Below, in pieces: positions 43,099-51,690 of a DNA stretch of 64,000 nucleotides (position 1 is its first letter; every line of letters begins with the position of its first letter). The notes under the pieces are model-generated. The model did no database searches and had not been told where the DNA came from. It saw only the letters and a list, made by a program, of their open reading frames with translations. The stretch is from Mycoplana azooxidifex (GTDB lineage: Bacteria; Pseudomonadota; Alphaproteobacteria; Rhizobiales; Rhizobiaceae): assembly GCF_014196765.1 (NCBI RefSeq), contig NZ_JACIEE010000009.1, positions 1-64,000 on the forward strand. Direction: 5' to 3'. A program made the translations under genes and the position numbers.

Positions 43099-45009
43099 AT
43101 GAGCCTGAACGCCGGACTGACGATGATCCCCGAAAGCGATATCGAGAAGCACCGGGCGGTGGCGCAGGGCATGGTCACGCGGCTCGTGATCCTGGAGGCG
43201 GAAGGCGGCCCGACCGGCGCGCCGATCGCCGGGAGCGGGCGGCGTTTCGTTTCCACCGTCTCGACCGGCGGGATGCGGCGGACGCGCGAGGTCGAGCTCG
43301 CAAAGACCATCGCCGCCGTTCGCCCGGGCGATCCGCTGCTGTCGCCGGCACAGCACCAGCTGCTCTATCGGACCCGCCGGGGCATCGAGATCGCTCTTGC
43401 GGTGGCCGACGTCTTCGCAAGGCAGACGGAACTGGAGCAGTTGCAGGCGCGCAATGCGACGGCGCCGCTTTCAGGCGAGGAGGCGACGCGCTTCAAGGCG
43501 CTGCTGTCGGCCTCGGCCTATGTCGCTGCCTTCACCCTTGCTGCCTATCTGGGGGCCATGCTTGCCGGGGAGGGGGAGCCGGCGGAGGATACCGACGAGC
43601 CGGACTACCTGTTCGACACAGCGCAGGATGCGGCCAAGAGCCTCATAGCCGGGCTCGACCGGGCGGTTGCCGGGGCCGCCGACGACACGGCGCTCGTCGC
43701 CCGCGCACGGGCGTTCGCCCGCGTCGCGCTGGAGGGGCTGATCGGGCGAAAGGCCCGCTTTACCGGGCTTTCCAGCTTCGAGACCGCGCATATCCGCATC
43801 GAACAGGACGATTTCACCATCAACGGCTTCGACGTGGCGCCTGGGCAGAAGCGCAAGCCCTTGTCGATGAGCTTCAAGAAGCCTTCCGACATTGTCGGAA
43901 ACCACATCGCCAAGTACCAGGCGCTGCGGCTCGCCAGGATGCTGATGGCCTATGACTTCGAGCGGCAGATGAATCCGTTCGTCGAGCTCGGCGGGTTCCT
44001 GTTCACCTTCATCGGCGACGGCATGCCCGGCACCGGCAAGACCATGCTGATCCAGATGCTGGCGGGCCTGCTCGACGACTATTGCCGGGTGGCGGGCTAT
44101 CCCTTCCACTACGAGAACTTCGGCGTCGACCAGATCTCCTCCTATCAGGGCAAGTCGGGCCAGAACTGCAAGGAATTCGTCGACAACGTGGTGAATCCGC
44201 GGGCGATCGGCTTCGGCACGATCGACGACGTCGACCAGGTGGCCGCCAAGCGCTCCGACGACCGGGCGTCCGCCGGCCAGCACGAGGTGACGGCGGTGCT
44301 GATGGAGAGCTTCGCCGGCGCCTCGACGGTGGTGCGCGGCAACTGTACCTTCGGCATGTTCTCCAACTATCCGGAGAACGTCGACGACGCGCTGCGCCAG
44401 CGGGCCGGTGCCCGCTGGCTGGTCGACGGGCCGCAGTCGCGCGCCGACTATGTCGACATCTTCGCGCTGCTGGTCGGCAAGAACCATGCGATCCCGCTCG
44501 GCGAGCATGCGCTGCTTTCGGGGCAGGAGATCAAGAAGGCGGTGACCGCATCCTACGGCCAGCACGCGCTGCCGCAGGAGGACGGGCTTTTGGCGGTGTG
44601 GGAGCGCTACGAGAAGGCGCACGGCCAGATGGCGACGCTCGCGGATGTCGGCACCTACCTGCACATGATCAAGGAAGCCGAGCCGCGCTTCACCGGCCGG
44701 GCGATCAAGAACGTCACCGACGCGATCAAGATGCGGGCAATGGACGTCGACCTGCCGGACGACTGGTTCGCGACGCCGGAAGCCTTCATGCACAGGTCCT
44801 ACGACGAGAAGAAGAGCATGATCGAGGAACTGCGCGGCCCGATCACGATGGAGATGGTACTGCAGGAGATCAACCGCTACGCCGACAGCGAATTCCGCTA
44901 CGCCGACAAATCCGACGCCGCCGCCGTCGCCGACATCATTCGCCGCGAACGCCTGCGTGAACAGGCGGTTGGCGAGATCGAGGCGATGAAGGCGGAGGGG
45001 CGTTGGTAG
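43099..45009 (+). CDS. AAA+ ATPase of the uncharacterised cluster
   Basis: A 636-aa cytosolic AAA+ ATPase. Residues 1-260 form an uncharacterised N-terminal domain containing one hydrophobic stretch (about 140-156). The ATPase module has Walker A GDGMPGTGKT at about 307-316, Walker B GFGTIDDVDQ at about 371-380, a sensor-1 Asn in GMFSNYPENVDD and arginine-finger candidates in RQRAGARW. A helical lid and a 150-residue C-terminal tail follow. There is no protease, helicase or MoxR-type VWA signature. Neighbouring unknown genes on the same strand, with close spacing, imply a remodelling ATPase acting in a dedicated complex. It ends 64 bp before a RelE-like gene. Confidence 0.85.
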   Translation: MSLNAGLTMIPESDIEKHRAVAQGMVTRLVILEAEGGPTGAPIAGSGRRFVSTVSTGGMRRTREVELAKTIAAVRPGDPLLSPAQHQLLYRTRRGIEIALAVADVFARQTELEQLQARNATAPLSGEEATRFKALLSASAYVAAFTLAAYLGAMLAGEGEPAEDTDEPDYLFDTAQDAAKSLIAGLDRAVAGAADDTALVARARAFARVALEGLIGRKARFTGLSSFETAHIRIEQDDFTINGFDVAPGQKRKPLSMSFKKPSDIVGNHIAKYQALRLARMLMAYDFERQMNPFVELGGFLFTFIGDGMPGTGKTMLIQMLAGLLDDYCRVAGYPFHYENFGVDQISSYQGKSGQNCKEFVDNVVNPRAIGFGTIDDVDQVAAKRSDDRASAGQHEVTAVLMESFAGASTVVRGNCTFGMFSNYPENVDDALRQRAGARWLVDGPQSRADYVDIFALLVGKNHAIPLGEHALLSGQEIKKAVTASYGQHALPQEDGLLAVWERYEKAHGQMATLADVGTYLHMIKEAEPRFTGRAIKNVTDAIKMRAMDVDLPDDWFATPEAFMHRSYDEKKSMIEELRGPITMEMVLQEINRYADSEFRYADKSDAAAVADIIRRERLREQAVGEIEAMKAEGRW

Positions 45010-45073
45010 GAGGAAATCGGGTAAAATTCGCTGATAGCGAATGTCGTTGCTGCGGCGCCAGGAGAGGCTTATA

Positions 45074-45331
45074 GTGAGGCAGGTCGTCTATAGCGCGCAG
45101 GCGCGATGGAAGCTGGCACGCATTTCCAAGAATGATGCCCGTCGTATACGTACCAAGATCGAACAGTATGCCACGGATCCGACGTCGCTGACGAACAACG
45201 TGAAGAAGCTGCAAGGGCTGAACTACTACCGGTTGCGCGTCGGAGACTGGAGGGTGATCTTCCGGGAGGACGGATTGATCGTCGATGTCGTCAGGATCGC
45301 AGCGCGCGGCGAAGCCTATGAAGGGATATGA
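45074..45331 (+). CDS. RelE/ParE-type toxin
   Basis: An 85-aa RelE-superfamily protein: VVYSAQARWKLARISKNDARRIRTKI at the start, KKLQGLNYYRLRVGDWRVIF and the terminal VDVVRIAARGEAY stretch define the fold. Family members cleave mRNA at the ribosome or poison gyrase. The GTG at 45074 is chosen because GGAGAGG lies eight bases before it; an ATG 11 codons upstream has no such site. Stop and antitoxin start overlap by four bases (ATGA). The toxin gene precedes the antitoxin, the order seen in HigBA-like units. Confidence 0.85.
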   Translation: MRQVVYSAQARWKLARISKNDARRIRTKIEQYATDPTSLTNNVKKLQGLNYYRLRVGDWRVIFREDGLIVDVVRIAARGEAYEGI

Positions 45332-45756
45332 AGATGAACGGGACAGTTTCGTTCAAGACGCCCAATGGCGATGAAATGGTGGTCATCACCCTCAGCGAGT
45401 ACGAGACCCTCTTGAAGCTTGCGGAGCGGCTTGAGGATTTCGAGGACGGTCTCGCCATCAAGGCGTTCGAGGAGCGTCTGGCGAGAGGCGAGGAAGAATT
45501 CATCTCAGCCGAGTTCGTCAACCGCATGATCGACGGCGAGAGCCCGATCCGGGTTTGGCGCGACGTTCGCGGGCTTTCGGCCAAGGATCTCGCCGCGGCG
45601 GCCGGCATCAGCGCCACCTATCTGTCGGAGATCGAATCGCGGAAGAAGGAGGGTAGCATTTCGTCGCTGAAGAAGATCGCGAGAGCGTTGAAGGTCGATC
45701 TCGACGATTTGGTGGCGTGGGGCGACGACGATGCCGATGCCAGAGCCGGTACGTGA
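45328..45756 (+). CDS. XRE-type HTH antitoxin
   Basis: A 142-aa antitoxin. The C-terminal half is a Cro/CI helix-turn-helix (LSAKDLAAAAGISATYLSEI, residues about 87-106) that would repress the operon; the N-terminal half (VVITLSEYETLLKLAERLED) is a RelB/Phd-like toxin-binding region. Coupled to the RelE-like gene by an ATGA overlap. The pair lies between two genes of the AAA+ cluster, 15 bp before the next one, so it may be an insertion that remained cotranscribed. Confidence 0.87.
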   Translation: MKMNGTVSFKTPNGDEMVVITLSEYETLLKLAERLEDFEDGLAIKAFEERLARGEEEFISAEFVNRMIDGESPIRVWRDVRGLSAKDLAAAAGISATYLSEIESRKKEGSISSLKKIARALKVDLDDLVAWGDDDADARAGT

Positions 45757-45771
45757 CGAGAGCCTGACCCC

Positions 45772-47073
45772 ATGAAACGTCTCCTCGAAGCCGAGCTGAT
45801 CTACGGGCGGCTGCTCGATGTGTCCGAGCCGCATCTGGTCGAGCGCTACAACAAGGCGCTGGCCGCCTTCGGGCTGCCGCGGACGAACCTGGCGCGGTTC
45901 GGCATCGACATGACCGGGTTCTCACCGGAGATCGCCGACGAACTCGGCGACCGCGATTATCTCGACCCGAACCGGGTCAACCGCCGCTTCATCATCCTGA
46001 CCCCTGACCAGGTGGAACTGCCGGTGGTGCATACGAGCTTTTCCAATACCGCCGCCCTGATGCACGAGTTCTTCGCCGCCAATGCGCGGGCCATCAACGC
46101 GGTGACGATCCGCGACGCGCTCTATGGCGAGATCGAGGACAGCGTTTCTGTGGTGGGCGACATCGACGACCTGCTGTCGATCAACGAGGTGCGGTTCCGC
46201 GTGCTGTCGGCGGAGGACGTGCTCGGCAAGGCGGCGGAACTCAGGGCGCTCGTCGACCGGCTGAAGACGGTGCCGAACGCCTGGGCGGACGATGCGATGC
46301 TGAACCGCATGGTCGAGCTGTCCAATCAGACCGGCGACATCCGCCAGAACGCGCTCGTGCCCGACCAGTTGGTGTTCCGCCACGAGGCCTTCTGGGCCAA
46401 TCATTTCGGCGGCGTCTTCGTCTTCCTCGACGGCAAGCAGACGACGGTGATCTGCGATCCGTCGGTTCCGGGCTTCCGGCGCTCGCGTCCCTGGCAGGTC
46501 AGCTACATTGCGCTCGACGACCATCAGCGCATCTTCGAGTTCCTGGCCTCGACGAAGCGGCTCGAGCTGCCGCGGGCCTCCTGGGTCGAGGCGTCGGGCC
46601 TGCTGCAGCACCGTGCGGACATGGCGATCCTGAACCTGGTCAACCGCGTCGATCCCCGCGCAGACCTCGCCAAGGCGGACCGCGTCTGGATGCAAACCTG
46701 GATGCACCGTAATGCCGCGCTGATCGCCGAGGACGGCGTCTATCCCTTCCTGCAGGAGGCGCTGCGGACGATTTCGACGACGGGCGAGATCCGGATGAAA
46801 GAGATCACGCCCTGGGCGCGGTTCCTGCTGGTGCGGGCAGCGCCCGAGAATCCCGACCGCTGGCTGGTGAACCAGCTGATCACCCAACTGACGCCCTTCG
46901 ATTTCGTCTCGCGCTTCGTCTTCGACAAGCAGGGATTTTATGCATCCTACGAGAAACTCTCTGAAAAATTCAGGGAATTCGTGGTCGAAACGCTGGAACG
47001 TACCTATTTGCAGGACAAGGCCGCCTTCCGGTTGCGGCTTTACGGAATTGGAGAGGACAAACGCAATGCTTGA
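45772..47073 (+). CDS. Unknown protein of the AAA+ cluster, DUF6638-like
   Basis: A 433-aa soluble protein starting MKRLLEAELIYGRLLDVSEP. I associate it, from memory and without certainty, with an uncharacterised family (DUF6638). No signal peptide, no membrane helix and no catalytic motif are seen; there are long alpha-helical segments and a beta-rich middle (HFGGVFVFLDGKQTTVICDP). Its last codons overlap the start of the membrane-protein gene by eight bases, showing tight coupling. Function unknown, likely a cytosolic subunit of the same assembly as the ATPase. Confidence 0.72.
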   Translation: MKRLLEAELIYGRLLDVSEPHLVERYNKALAAFGLPRTNLARFGIDMTGFSPEIADELGDRDYLDPNRVNRRFIILTPDQVELPVVHTSFSNTAALMHEFFAANARAINAVTIRDALYGEIEDSVSVVGDIDDLLSINEVRFRVLSAEDVLGKAAELRALVDRLKTVPNAWADDAMLNRMVELSNQTGDIRQNALVPDQLVFRHEAFWANHFGGVFVFLDGKQTTVICDPSVPGFRRSRPWQVSYIALDDHQRIFEFLASTKRLELPRASWVEASGLLQHRADMAILNLVNRVDPRADLAKADRVWMQTWMHRNAALIAEDGVYPFLQEALRTISTTGEIRMKEITPWARFLLVRAAPENPDRWLVNQLITQLTPFDFVSRFVFDKQGFYASYEKLSEKFREFVVETLERTYLQDKAAFRLRLYGIGEDKRNA

Positions 47074-48223
47074 CCCGATCGTCGCGTTCTTCCAGCGCGT
47101 CTTTTCTGCCATCGGCAGGGGAATTGGGCTTGCCATTTCATGGCTGCTCTGGCCCTTCGTCGCCGCGGCCAACTGGTACCGGCAGCGCGGCTGGCTGATC
47201 AAGGGACCGATCGGCATCGTCCTCATCGGGCTCGTAGCACTCTACGGCTACTTCATCTGGCAGACGCAGGTCTGGACCAACTTCGACATCGACTACGTCA
47301 ACGCCTACAACCTTCCGGCGCGCAAGAACGACGCCGGCCTGCCGGTCAAGGCCGCGACCGGTCAGACCACGACGGGGCAGGGAGCGACGGGCCAGGCGGC
47401 AACGCCGAACGCCTGTGAGCGCTCCGCGATCGTCGAGGTTTCGGCCGACCTGATCGACTTCAACGTCAACCAGAACGCCTGGATCTCGTCGATGCTGCTC
47501 TACAAGCTGGGTCTGTTCGGCATGGACTGGGACGACACGCCCTGGCTCGACAACAAGGCCTCGTTCCAGCGCGGCATCAATCAGGCGATCCGCCGCACGA
47601 CCGTCGAACTGGTGGATTCGCTCGGCCGCGTGCGCGGCACCTCGGGCGTGAACAACGACCTGCAGGCTGCGCGCGGCAACATCCAGTTCGACGAGGAGAC
47701 CTGGTATTTCGGCTGGAGCCCGTTCGGTCCCAAGACGCCGACGCCGAGCTTCTACCGCGCGGCCATGCGCGACCTGCAGAAGTTCAACACCTCCCTGGCA
47801 TCTTGCGAGGCGACCTTCGATGCCCGCTCGGACAATCTCGTCGAGTTCCTCGACCGCGTCGCCAACGACATCGGCAACACATCCGCCATCATCCGCGAAC
47901 GCTCCGAGTTCCACAATGGCGGCTGGTTCGACGTGCGCGCCGACGACCGCTTCTGGTTCGCCTTCGGACAGCTCTACGGATATTACGGGGTGCTTTCCGC
48001 CGCCGGCGCCGACTTCGACAGCGTGATCGCCCAGCGAGGCCTGACGCAGATCTGGACCGAGACGCTGCGGCAGTTGCGTTCGGCGCTGAACATCCAGCCG
48101 GTGATCATCTCCAACGGCCGCGAGGACGGCTGGATCATGCCGACGCACCTGGCGACGATGGGCTTCTACATCTTGCGGGTGCGGTCGAATCTGGTGGAGA
48201 TGCGGGATATTCTGGCGCGCTAA
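47066..48223 (+). CDS. DUF2333-like membrane-anchored protein
   Basis: A 385-aa protein with hydrophobic segments at residues about 20-40 and 50-67 and a large periplasmic domain afterwards. The domain includes WTNFDIDYVNAYNLP, a low-complexity TTGQGATGQAATPN linker, EVSADLIDFNVNQNAWISS and FFHNGGWFDVRADDRFWFAFGQLYGYYG-type motifs that I associate with DUF2333. The ATG at 47066 has a GGAGAGG site. It ends the gene run that starts at 40697 and would tether the AAA+ system to the inner membrane. Function unproven. Confidence 0.75.
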   Translation: MLDPIVAFFQRVFSAIGRGIGLAISWLLWPFVAAANWYRQRGWLIKGPIGIVLIGLVALYGYFIWQTQVWTNFDIDYVNAYNLPARKNDAGLPVKAATGQTTTGQGATGQAATPNACERSAIVEVSADLIDFNVNQNAWISSMLLYKLGLFGMDWDDTPWLDNKASFQRGINQAIRRTTVELVDSLGRVRGTSGVNNDLQAARGNIQFDEETWYFGWSPFGPKTPTPSFYRAAMRDLQKFNTSLASCEATFDARSDNLVEFLDRVANDIGNTSAIIRERSEFHNGGWFDVRADDRFWFAFGQLYGYYGVLSAAGADFDSVIAQRGLTQIWTETLRQLRSALNIQPVIISNGREDGWIMPTHLATMGFYILRVRSNLVEMRDILAR

Positions 48224-48301
48224 GGGCGCCGCGAGGCAGTAGGCAGTAGGCAGAGACCTTGCGGCATTGGCAAGCTGCCAGTTCGCTCCACTGCTACTGC
48301 C

Positions 48302-48763
48302 TCAAACCGGAAGCCACCCCGTGCTCTTGACCTCCTCCATCACTGCGTAAGTGTGCGTCTCGCGCACGCCGGGGAGCGACAGGAAGACGTCGGAGAGGAA
48401 GGCGCGGTAGGCTTCCATGCCGGCGACGCGGGCCTTGACGAGATAATCGAAGCCTCCGGCGACCATGTGGCATTCCATCACGTTGTCGCTCTGGCGGACG
48501 GCTTCGGCGAAGGTGTCGAAGACGTCCGGCGTGGTGCGGTCGAGCTTGACCTGCACGAAGACCAGCAGGTTGCGCCCCAGGCGCTCGGGCGAAAGGATCG
48601 CCATGTAGCCCATGATAAAGCCGTCCCGCGTCAGGCGCTTGACGCGCTCGGCGGTTGCGGTGGGCGAGAGGTTGACCTTTTCCGCAAGCTCGATGTTCGA
48701 CAGGCGGCCCTCCTGCTGCAGCGCGCGGAGAATCTTTCGGTCCAGGCGGTCGAGTTCCTTCAT
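48302..48763 (-). CDS. Lrp/AsnC-family regulator
   Basis: A 153-aa leucine-responsive-type regulator: an N-terminal helix-turn-helix ([20 protein letters not shown] and [19 protein letters not shown]) followed by the ligand-binding RAM/ACT-like domain ([29 protein letters not shown]). It would respond to an amino acid, which sequence alone does not name; in rhizobia the same type controls proline dehydrogenase or branched-chain amino-acid genes, none of which adjoins it. It is convergent with the DUF2333-like gene and divergent from fhs. Confidence 0.9.
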   Translation of the reverse strand: MKELDRLDRKILRALQQEGRLSNIELAEKVNLSPTATAERVKRLTRDGFIMGYMAILSPERLGRNLLVFVQVKLDRTTPDVFDTFAEAVRQSDNVMECHMVAGGFDYLVKARVAGMEAYRAFLSDVFLSLPGVRETHTYAVMEEVKSTGWLPV

Positions 48764-48967
48764 CTTTCTCTACCTTTCTCGCCGATCTGTTCGTGATCGC
48801 GGCGAAGACTGCCAGAATTCTGGTGATCCTCTCGCCACATTTTGCCGGAAATCGCAAGGGCCAAGGCTACGCCAATCGGGGAAGATGCACCGTTCGGCCG
48901 TTTGCCACCGCGCCGATTGGCGCTATGACCATGGGAACAGGCGGGTCCGCCTTCCGAGGCGGGGCAA

Positions 48968-48993
48968 AAAGACGCACGACAAAGACGCACGAC
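48968..48993. repeat. 13-bp tandem duplication before fhs
   Basis: AAAGACGCACGAC occurs twice, back to back, and is followed immediately by the AAGGGGG ribosome binding site of fhs. Perfect identity suggests a recent slippage or duplication event. It lies within the presumed 5' leader of the fhs message. Confidence 0.85.
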
Positions 48994-49005
48994 AAGGGGG
49001 TAAGC

Positions 49006-50685
49006 ATGAGCGCGGTGAAATCCGATATCGAGATCGCAAGGGCTGCCGACAAGAAGCCGATCCAGGAGATCGGCGCACGCCTTGGCATTCCCGTCGAGGA
49101 CCTCATTCCCTACGGGCACGACAAGGCCAAGATCAGTGCTGCCTTCATCGCCAGGCAGAAGGACAGGAAGGACGGAAAACTGATCCTGGTGACGGCGATC
49201 AATCCGACACCGGCGGGCGAGGGCAAGACGACGACAACGGTCGGGCTTGTCGACGGGCTGAACCGGATCGGCAAGCAGGCGATCGTCTGCATCCGCGAGG
49301 CGTCGCTCGGTCCCTGTTTCGGCGTCAAGGGCGGGGCGGCCGGCGGCGGTTATGCGCAGGTCGTGCCGATGGAGGACATAAACCTCCACTTCACCGGCGA
49401 TTTCCACGCGATCACCACCGCCCACAATCTTCTCGCCGCGCTGATCGACAACCACATCTACTGGGGCAACGAGCAGGACATGGATACCCGCCGCATCACC
49501 TGGCGCCGGGTGATGGACATGAACGACCGGGCGCTGCGCGAGATCGTCTGTTCGCTCGGCGGGGTGCGCAACGGCTATCCCCGCCAGGCCGGCTTCGACA
49601 TCACGGTGGCCTCGGAGGTGATGGCGATCCTCTGCCTTGCGACCGACCTGAAAGACCTCGAAAAGCGGCTCGGCAGCATCATCATTGGCTATCGCCGCGA
49701 CAAGAGTCCGGTGTTCGCCCGCGACATCAAGGCGGACGGGGCGATGACGGTGCTGCTGAAGGACGCGATGCAGCCGAACCTCGTGCAGACGCTGGAGAAT
49801 AATCCGGCCTTCGTGCATGGCGGCCCCTTCGCCAACATCGCCCATGGCTGCAACTCGGTCGTGGCGACGAAGACGGCGTTGAAGCTCGCCGACTACGTGG
49901 TGACCGAGGCAGGCTTCGGCGCCGACCTCGGAGCGGAGAAGTTCTTCGACATCAAATGCCGCAAGGCCGGGCTGAAGCCGGATGCGGCGGTGGTCGTGGC
50001 GACGGCGCGGGCGATGAAGATGAACGGCGGGGTGAAGAAGGAAGACCTCGGCTCCGAGAATATCGCGGCCGTCCACAAGGGCTGCGCCAATCTCGGCCGC
50101 CACGTGCAGAACGTGAAGAAGTTCGGCGTGCCGGTGATCGTGGCGATCAATCATTTCGCCTCCGACACCGAAGGCGAGATCCAGGCGATCAAGGACTATG
50201 TGGCCACCCTCGGCGCTGAGGCCGTGCTGTGCGAGCACTGGGCCAAAGGATCCGCGGGGATCGAGGAGCTGGCGCACAAGGTGGCCGAGCTTGCCGAATC
50301 CGGCCATTCACAGTTCGCACCGCTCTATCCCGACGACATGTCGCTGTTCCACAAGATCGAGACGGTCGCGAAGGACATCTATCACGCGGGCGAGGTGATC
50401 GCCGACAAGTCGGTGCGCGACCAGTTGCATGCCTGGGAGGCGCAGGGTTACGGGCACCTGCCGGTGTGCATGGCCAAGACGCAGTACTCCTTCTCCACCG
50501 ACCCCAACCTGCGCGGCGCGCCGGAAGGGCACACGGTGCCGGTGCGCGAGGTGCGGCTGTCGGCCGGCGCCGGCTTCGTCGTCGTCGTCACCGGCGAGAT
50601 CATGACCATGCCCGGCCTGCCGAGCGTTCCCTCCTCGGAGCGGATCTTCCTCAACGAGGCGGGCTACATCGAGGGACTGTTCTAG
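49006..50685 (+). CDS. fhs: Formate--tetrahydrofolate ligase
   Basis: ATP-dependent formyltetrahydrofolate synthetase (559 aa), which activates formate to 10-formyl-THF for purine synthesis and C1 balance. The P-loop-like [15 protein letters not shown] (residues about 66-80), [19 protein letters not shown], the [14 protein letters not shown] formate/THF-binding stretch and [16 protein letters not shown] are all intact, and the length is normal. The ATG at 49006 has a GGGGG ribosome binding site. It supplies formyl groups for purine synthesis, complementary to the purine breakdown genes at the left of the window, but no operon link exists. Confidence 0.96.
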   Translation: MSAVKSDIEIARAADKKPIQEIGARLGIPVEDLIPYGHDKAKISAAFIARQKDRKDGKLILVTAINPTPAGEGKTTTTVGLVDGLNRIGKQAIVCIREASLGPCFGVKGGAAGGGYAQVVPMEDINLHFTGDFHAITTAHNLLAALIDNHIYWGNEQDMDTRRITWRRVMDMNDRALREIVCSLGGVRNGYPRQAGFDITVASEVMAILCLATDLKDLEKRLGSIIIGYRRDKSPVFARDIKADGAMTVLLKDAMQPNLVQTLENNPAFVHGGPFANIAHGCNSVVATKTALKLADYVVTEAGFGADLGAEKFFDIKCRKAGLKPDAAVVVATARAMKMNGGVKKEDLGSENIAAVHKGCANLGRHVQNVKKFGVPVIVAINHFASDTEGEIQAIKDYVATLGAEAVLCEHWAKGSAGIEELAHKVAELAESGHSQFAPLYPDDMSLFHKIETVAKDIYHAGEVIADKSVRDQLHAWEAQGYGHLPVCMAKTQYSFSTDPNLRGAPEGHTVPVREVRLSAGAGFVVVVTGEIMTMPGLPSVPSSERIFLNEAGYIEGLF

Positions 50686-50745
50686 GAGGCGCTGGGGGCC
50701 GACCGGGTCAGGAGCGCCGCGCGCGCAATTCTTGGCACGCCAAGG

Positions 50746-51334
50746 TCAGGATGAGGGTTCGATGATGATGTCGAGGATCAGGTTTGTGAGCGGCATCTCC
50801 GAGCCCGCAAAGCTCTCGATCATGGCGCCTGTGACTCGCTCGCGGTCGAGCACCTCGGCATTGAACGGGAGGCCGACATGCTCGGCCAGGAGGGCAAGGA
50901 AGGTCAACTGGGGTCCGCCCGTTGCCTTCGCGGAAGGGGTGGATCGCGTTGATCTCGGCCAGCAGGTGCGCGGCGTGGGCCGCGAAGTCGCCCAGCGCAA
51001 GGCCTTTGAAGGCGTCGGCGTTGGCCAACAGCTGAAAGACGTGCTTCAACTGCGCCTGAATGTGCTCCGGGTAGCAGAACCAGTTACCGCCTTTGCCGAT
51101 CCGGATACTGCGGAGCTCTCCGGCCCAGTCGTAGACGTCCTGGAACAGGTGATGGTGGAGCGAAAGGTAGTGGGCGACGTCCAGATCGCCCTCCGGCCAG
51201 TGTTCCTCGGAGCGCACGATAAACATGGCGGTCTCGTACTCGTCGAGCTCGTCCTGGTCCGTGAGGGCCAACTTGTTCCGGAGCACGGTCGTGCCTGGAT
51301 AGCAGAGGGGATCGGTTTCGGCAGTATAGACCAA
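50746..51334 (-). pseudogene. fic: Fic-domain toxin, frameshifted
   Basis: A Fic/DOC-family AMP-transferase gene broken by one extra base. The N-terminal part (YEKA-less but typical: LYCYPGTTVLRNKL-like start, FIVRSEEHWPEGDLDVAHYL, the FQDVYDWAGELRSIRIGKG segment) reads in one frame through the catalytic HPFREGNGRT motif. Directly after Thr the frame leaves the family pattern; the expected QLTFLALLAEHVGLPFN continuation and the LILDIIIEPSS end are found in the next frame. The shift coincides with a four-G run at 50910-50913, where three would restore the gene (about 196 aa). It is either true inactivation or a sequencing error. An antitoxin-like gene is directly upstream. Confidence 0.82.
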
Positions 51335-51337
51335 CGC

Positions 51338-51538
51338 CTAGACGGACTTACGGGCGAACTGAGCACGGATCGCCTTGCGGCGTTCCTCCGCGGGTTGATC
51401 CTTGGTCTGGGCAAGAAGCTTGCGCATGCGCGGGCTGAGCACCAGGCCTTCGACCGCACTGATCTTTTCGGCCCGCGCCTGTGTCAGGCGGCCAGTTGTG
51501 GCGCTGCGGGTTCGCTTGGGCGTTTTGATCGTGCTCAT
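51338..51538 (-). CDS. Fic antitoxin-like protein
   Basis: A 66-aa basic protein three bases upstream of the Fic gene. The segment SAVEGLVLSPRMRKLLAQ (residues about 28-45) resembles the inhibitory helix of FicA/VbhA-type antitoxins, whose (S/T)xxxE(G/N) motif blocks the Fic ATP site. Here the Ser lies three and not four positions before the Glu-Gly, so the match is imperfect. The lysine- and arginine-rich N-terminus is unlike VbhA. With the toxin frame broken, the gene may be under no selection. Confidence 0.65.
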   Translation of the reverse strand: MSTIKTPKRTRSATTGRLTQARAEKISAVEGLVLSPRMRKLLAQTKDQPAEERRKAIRAQFARKSV

Positions 51539-51626
51539 GAAATAAAGGCTATCACGAGCTCATGGAGACCGGCAAAGGAATTCCTCACTGCAGATCTGCC
51601 GACACGGACTGATGTACGGCATGCGA

Positions 51627-51656
51627 GCGCCGCAGTTCCCGAGGGAACTGCGGCGC
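51627..51656. repeat. Perfect inverted repeat
   Basis: GCGCCGCAGTTCCC and GGGAACTGCGGCGC form a 14-bp perfect stem with almost no loop (two bases; the real loop would open to four to six). It lies 35 bp after the stop of the TonB-dependent receptor and may end that transcript on the minus strand, although no uridine run follows. A protein-binding site is the alternative. Confidence 0.6.
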
Positions 51657-51690
51657 GCTTTGCGTCGGCGGGAGAGGGCCGGCTGGAGGT

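Noticed and set aside
48236-48256. GCAGTAG tandem repeat after the DUF2333-like gene
   Set aside because: Only about two and a half copies; too short to support a feature.
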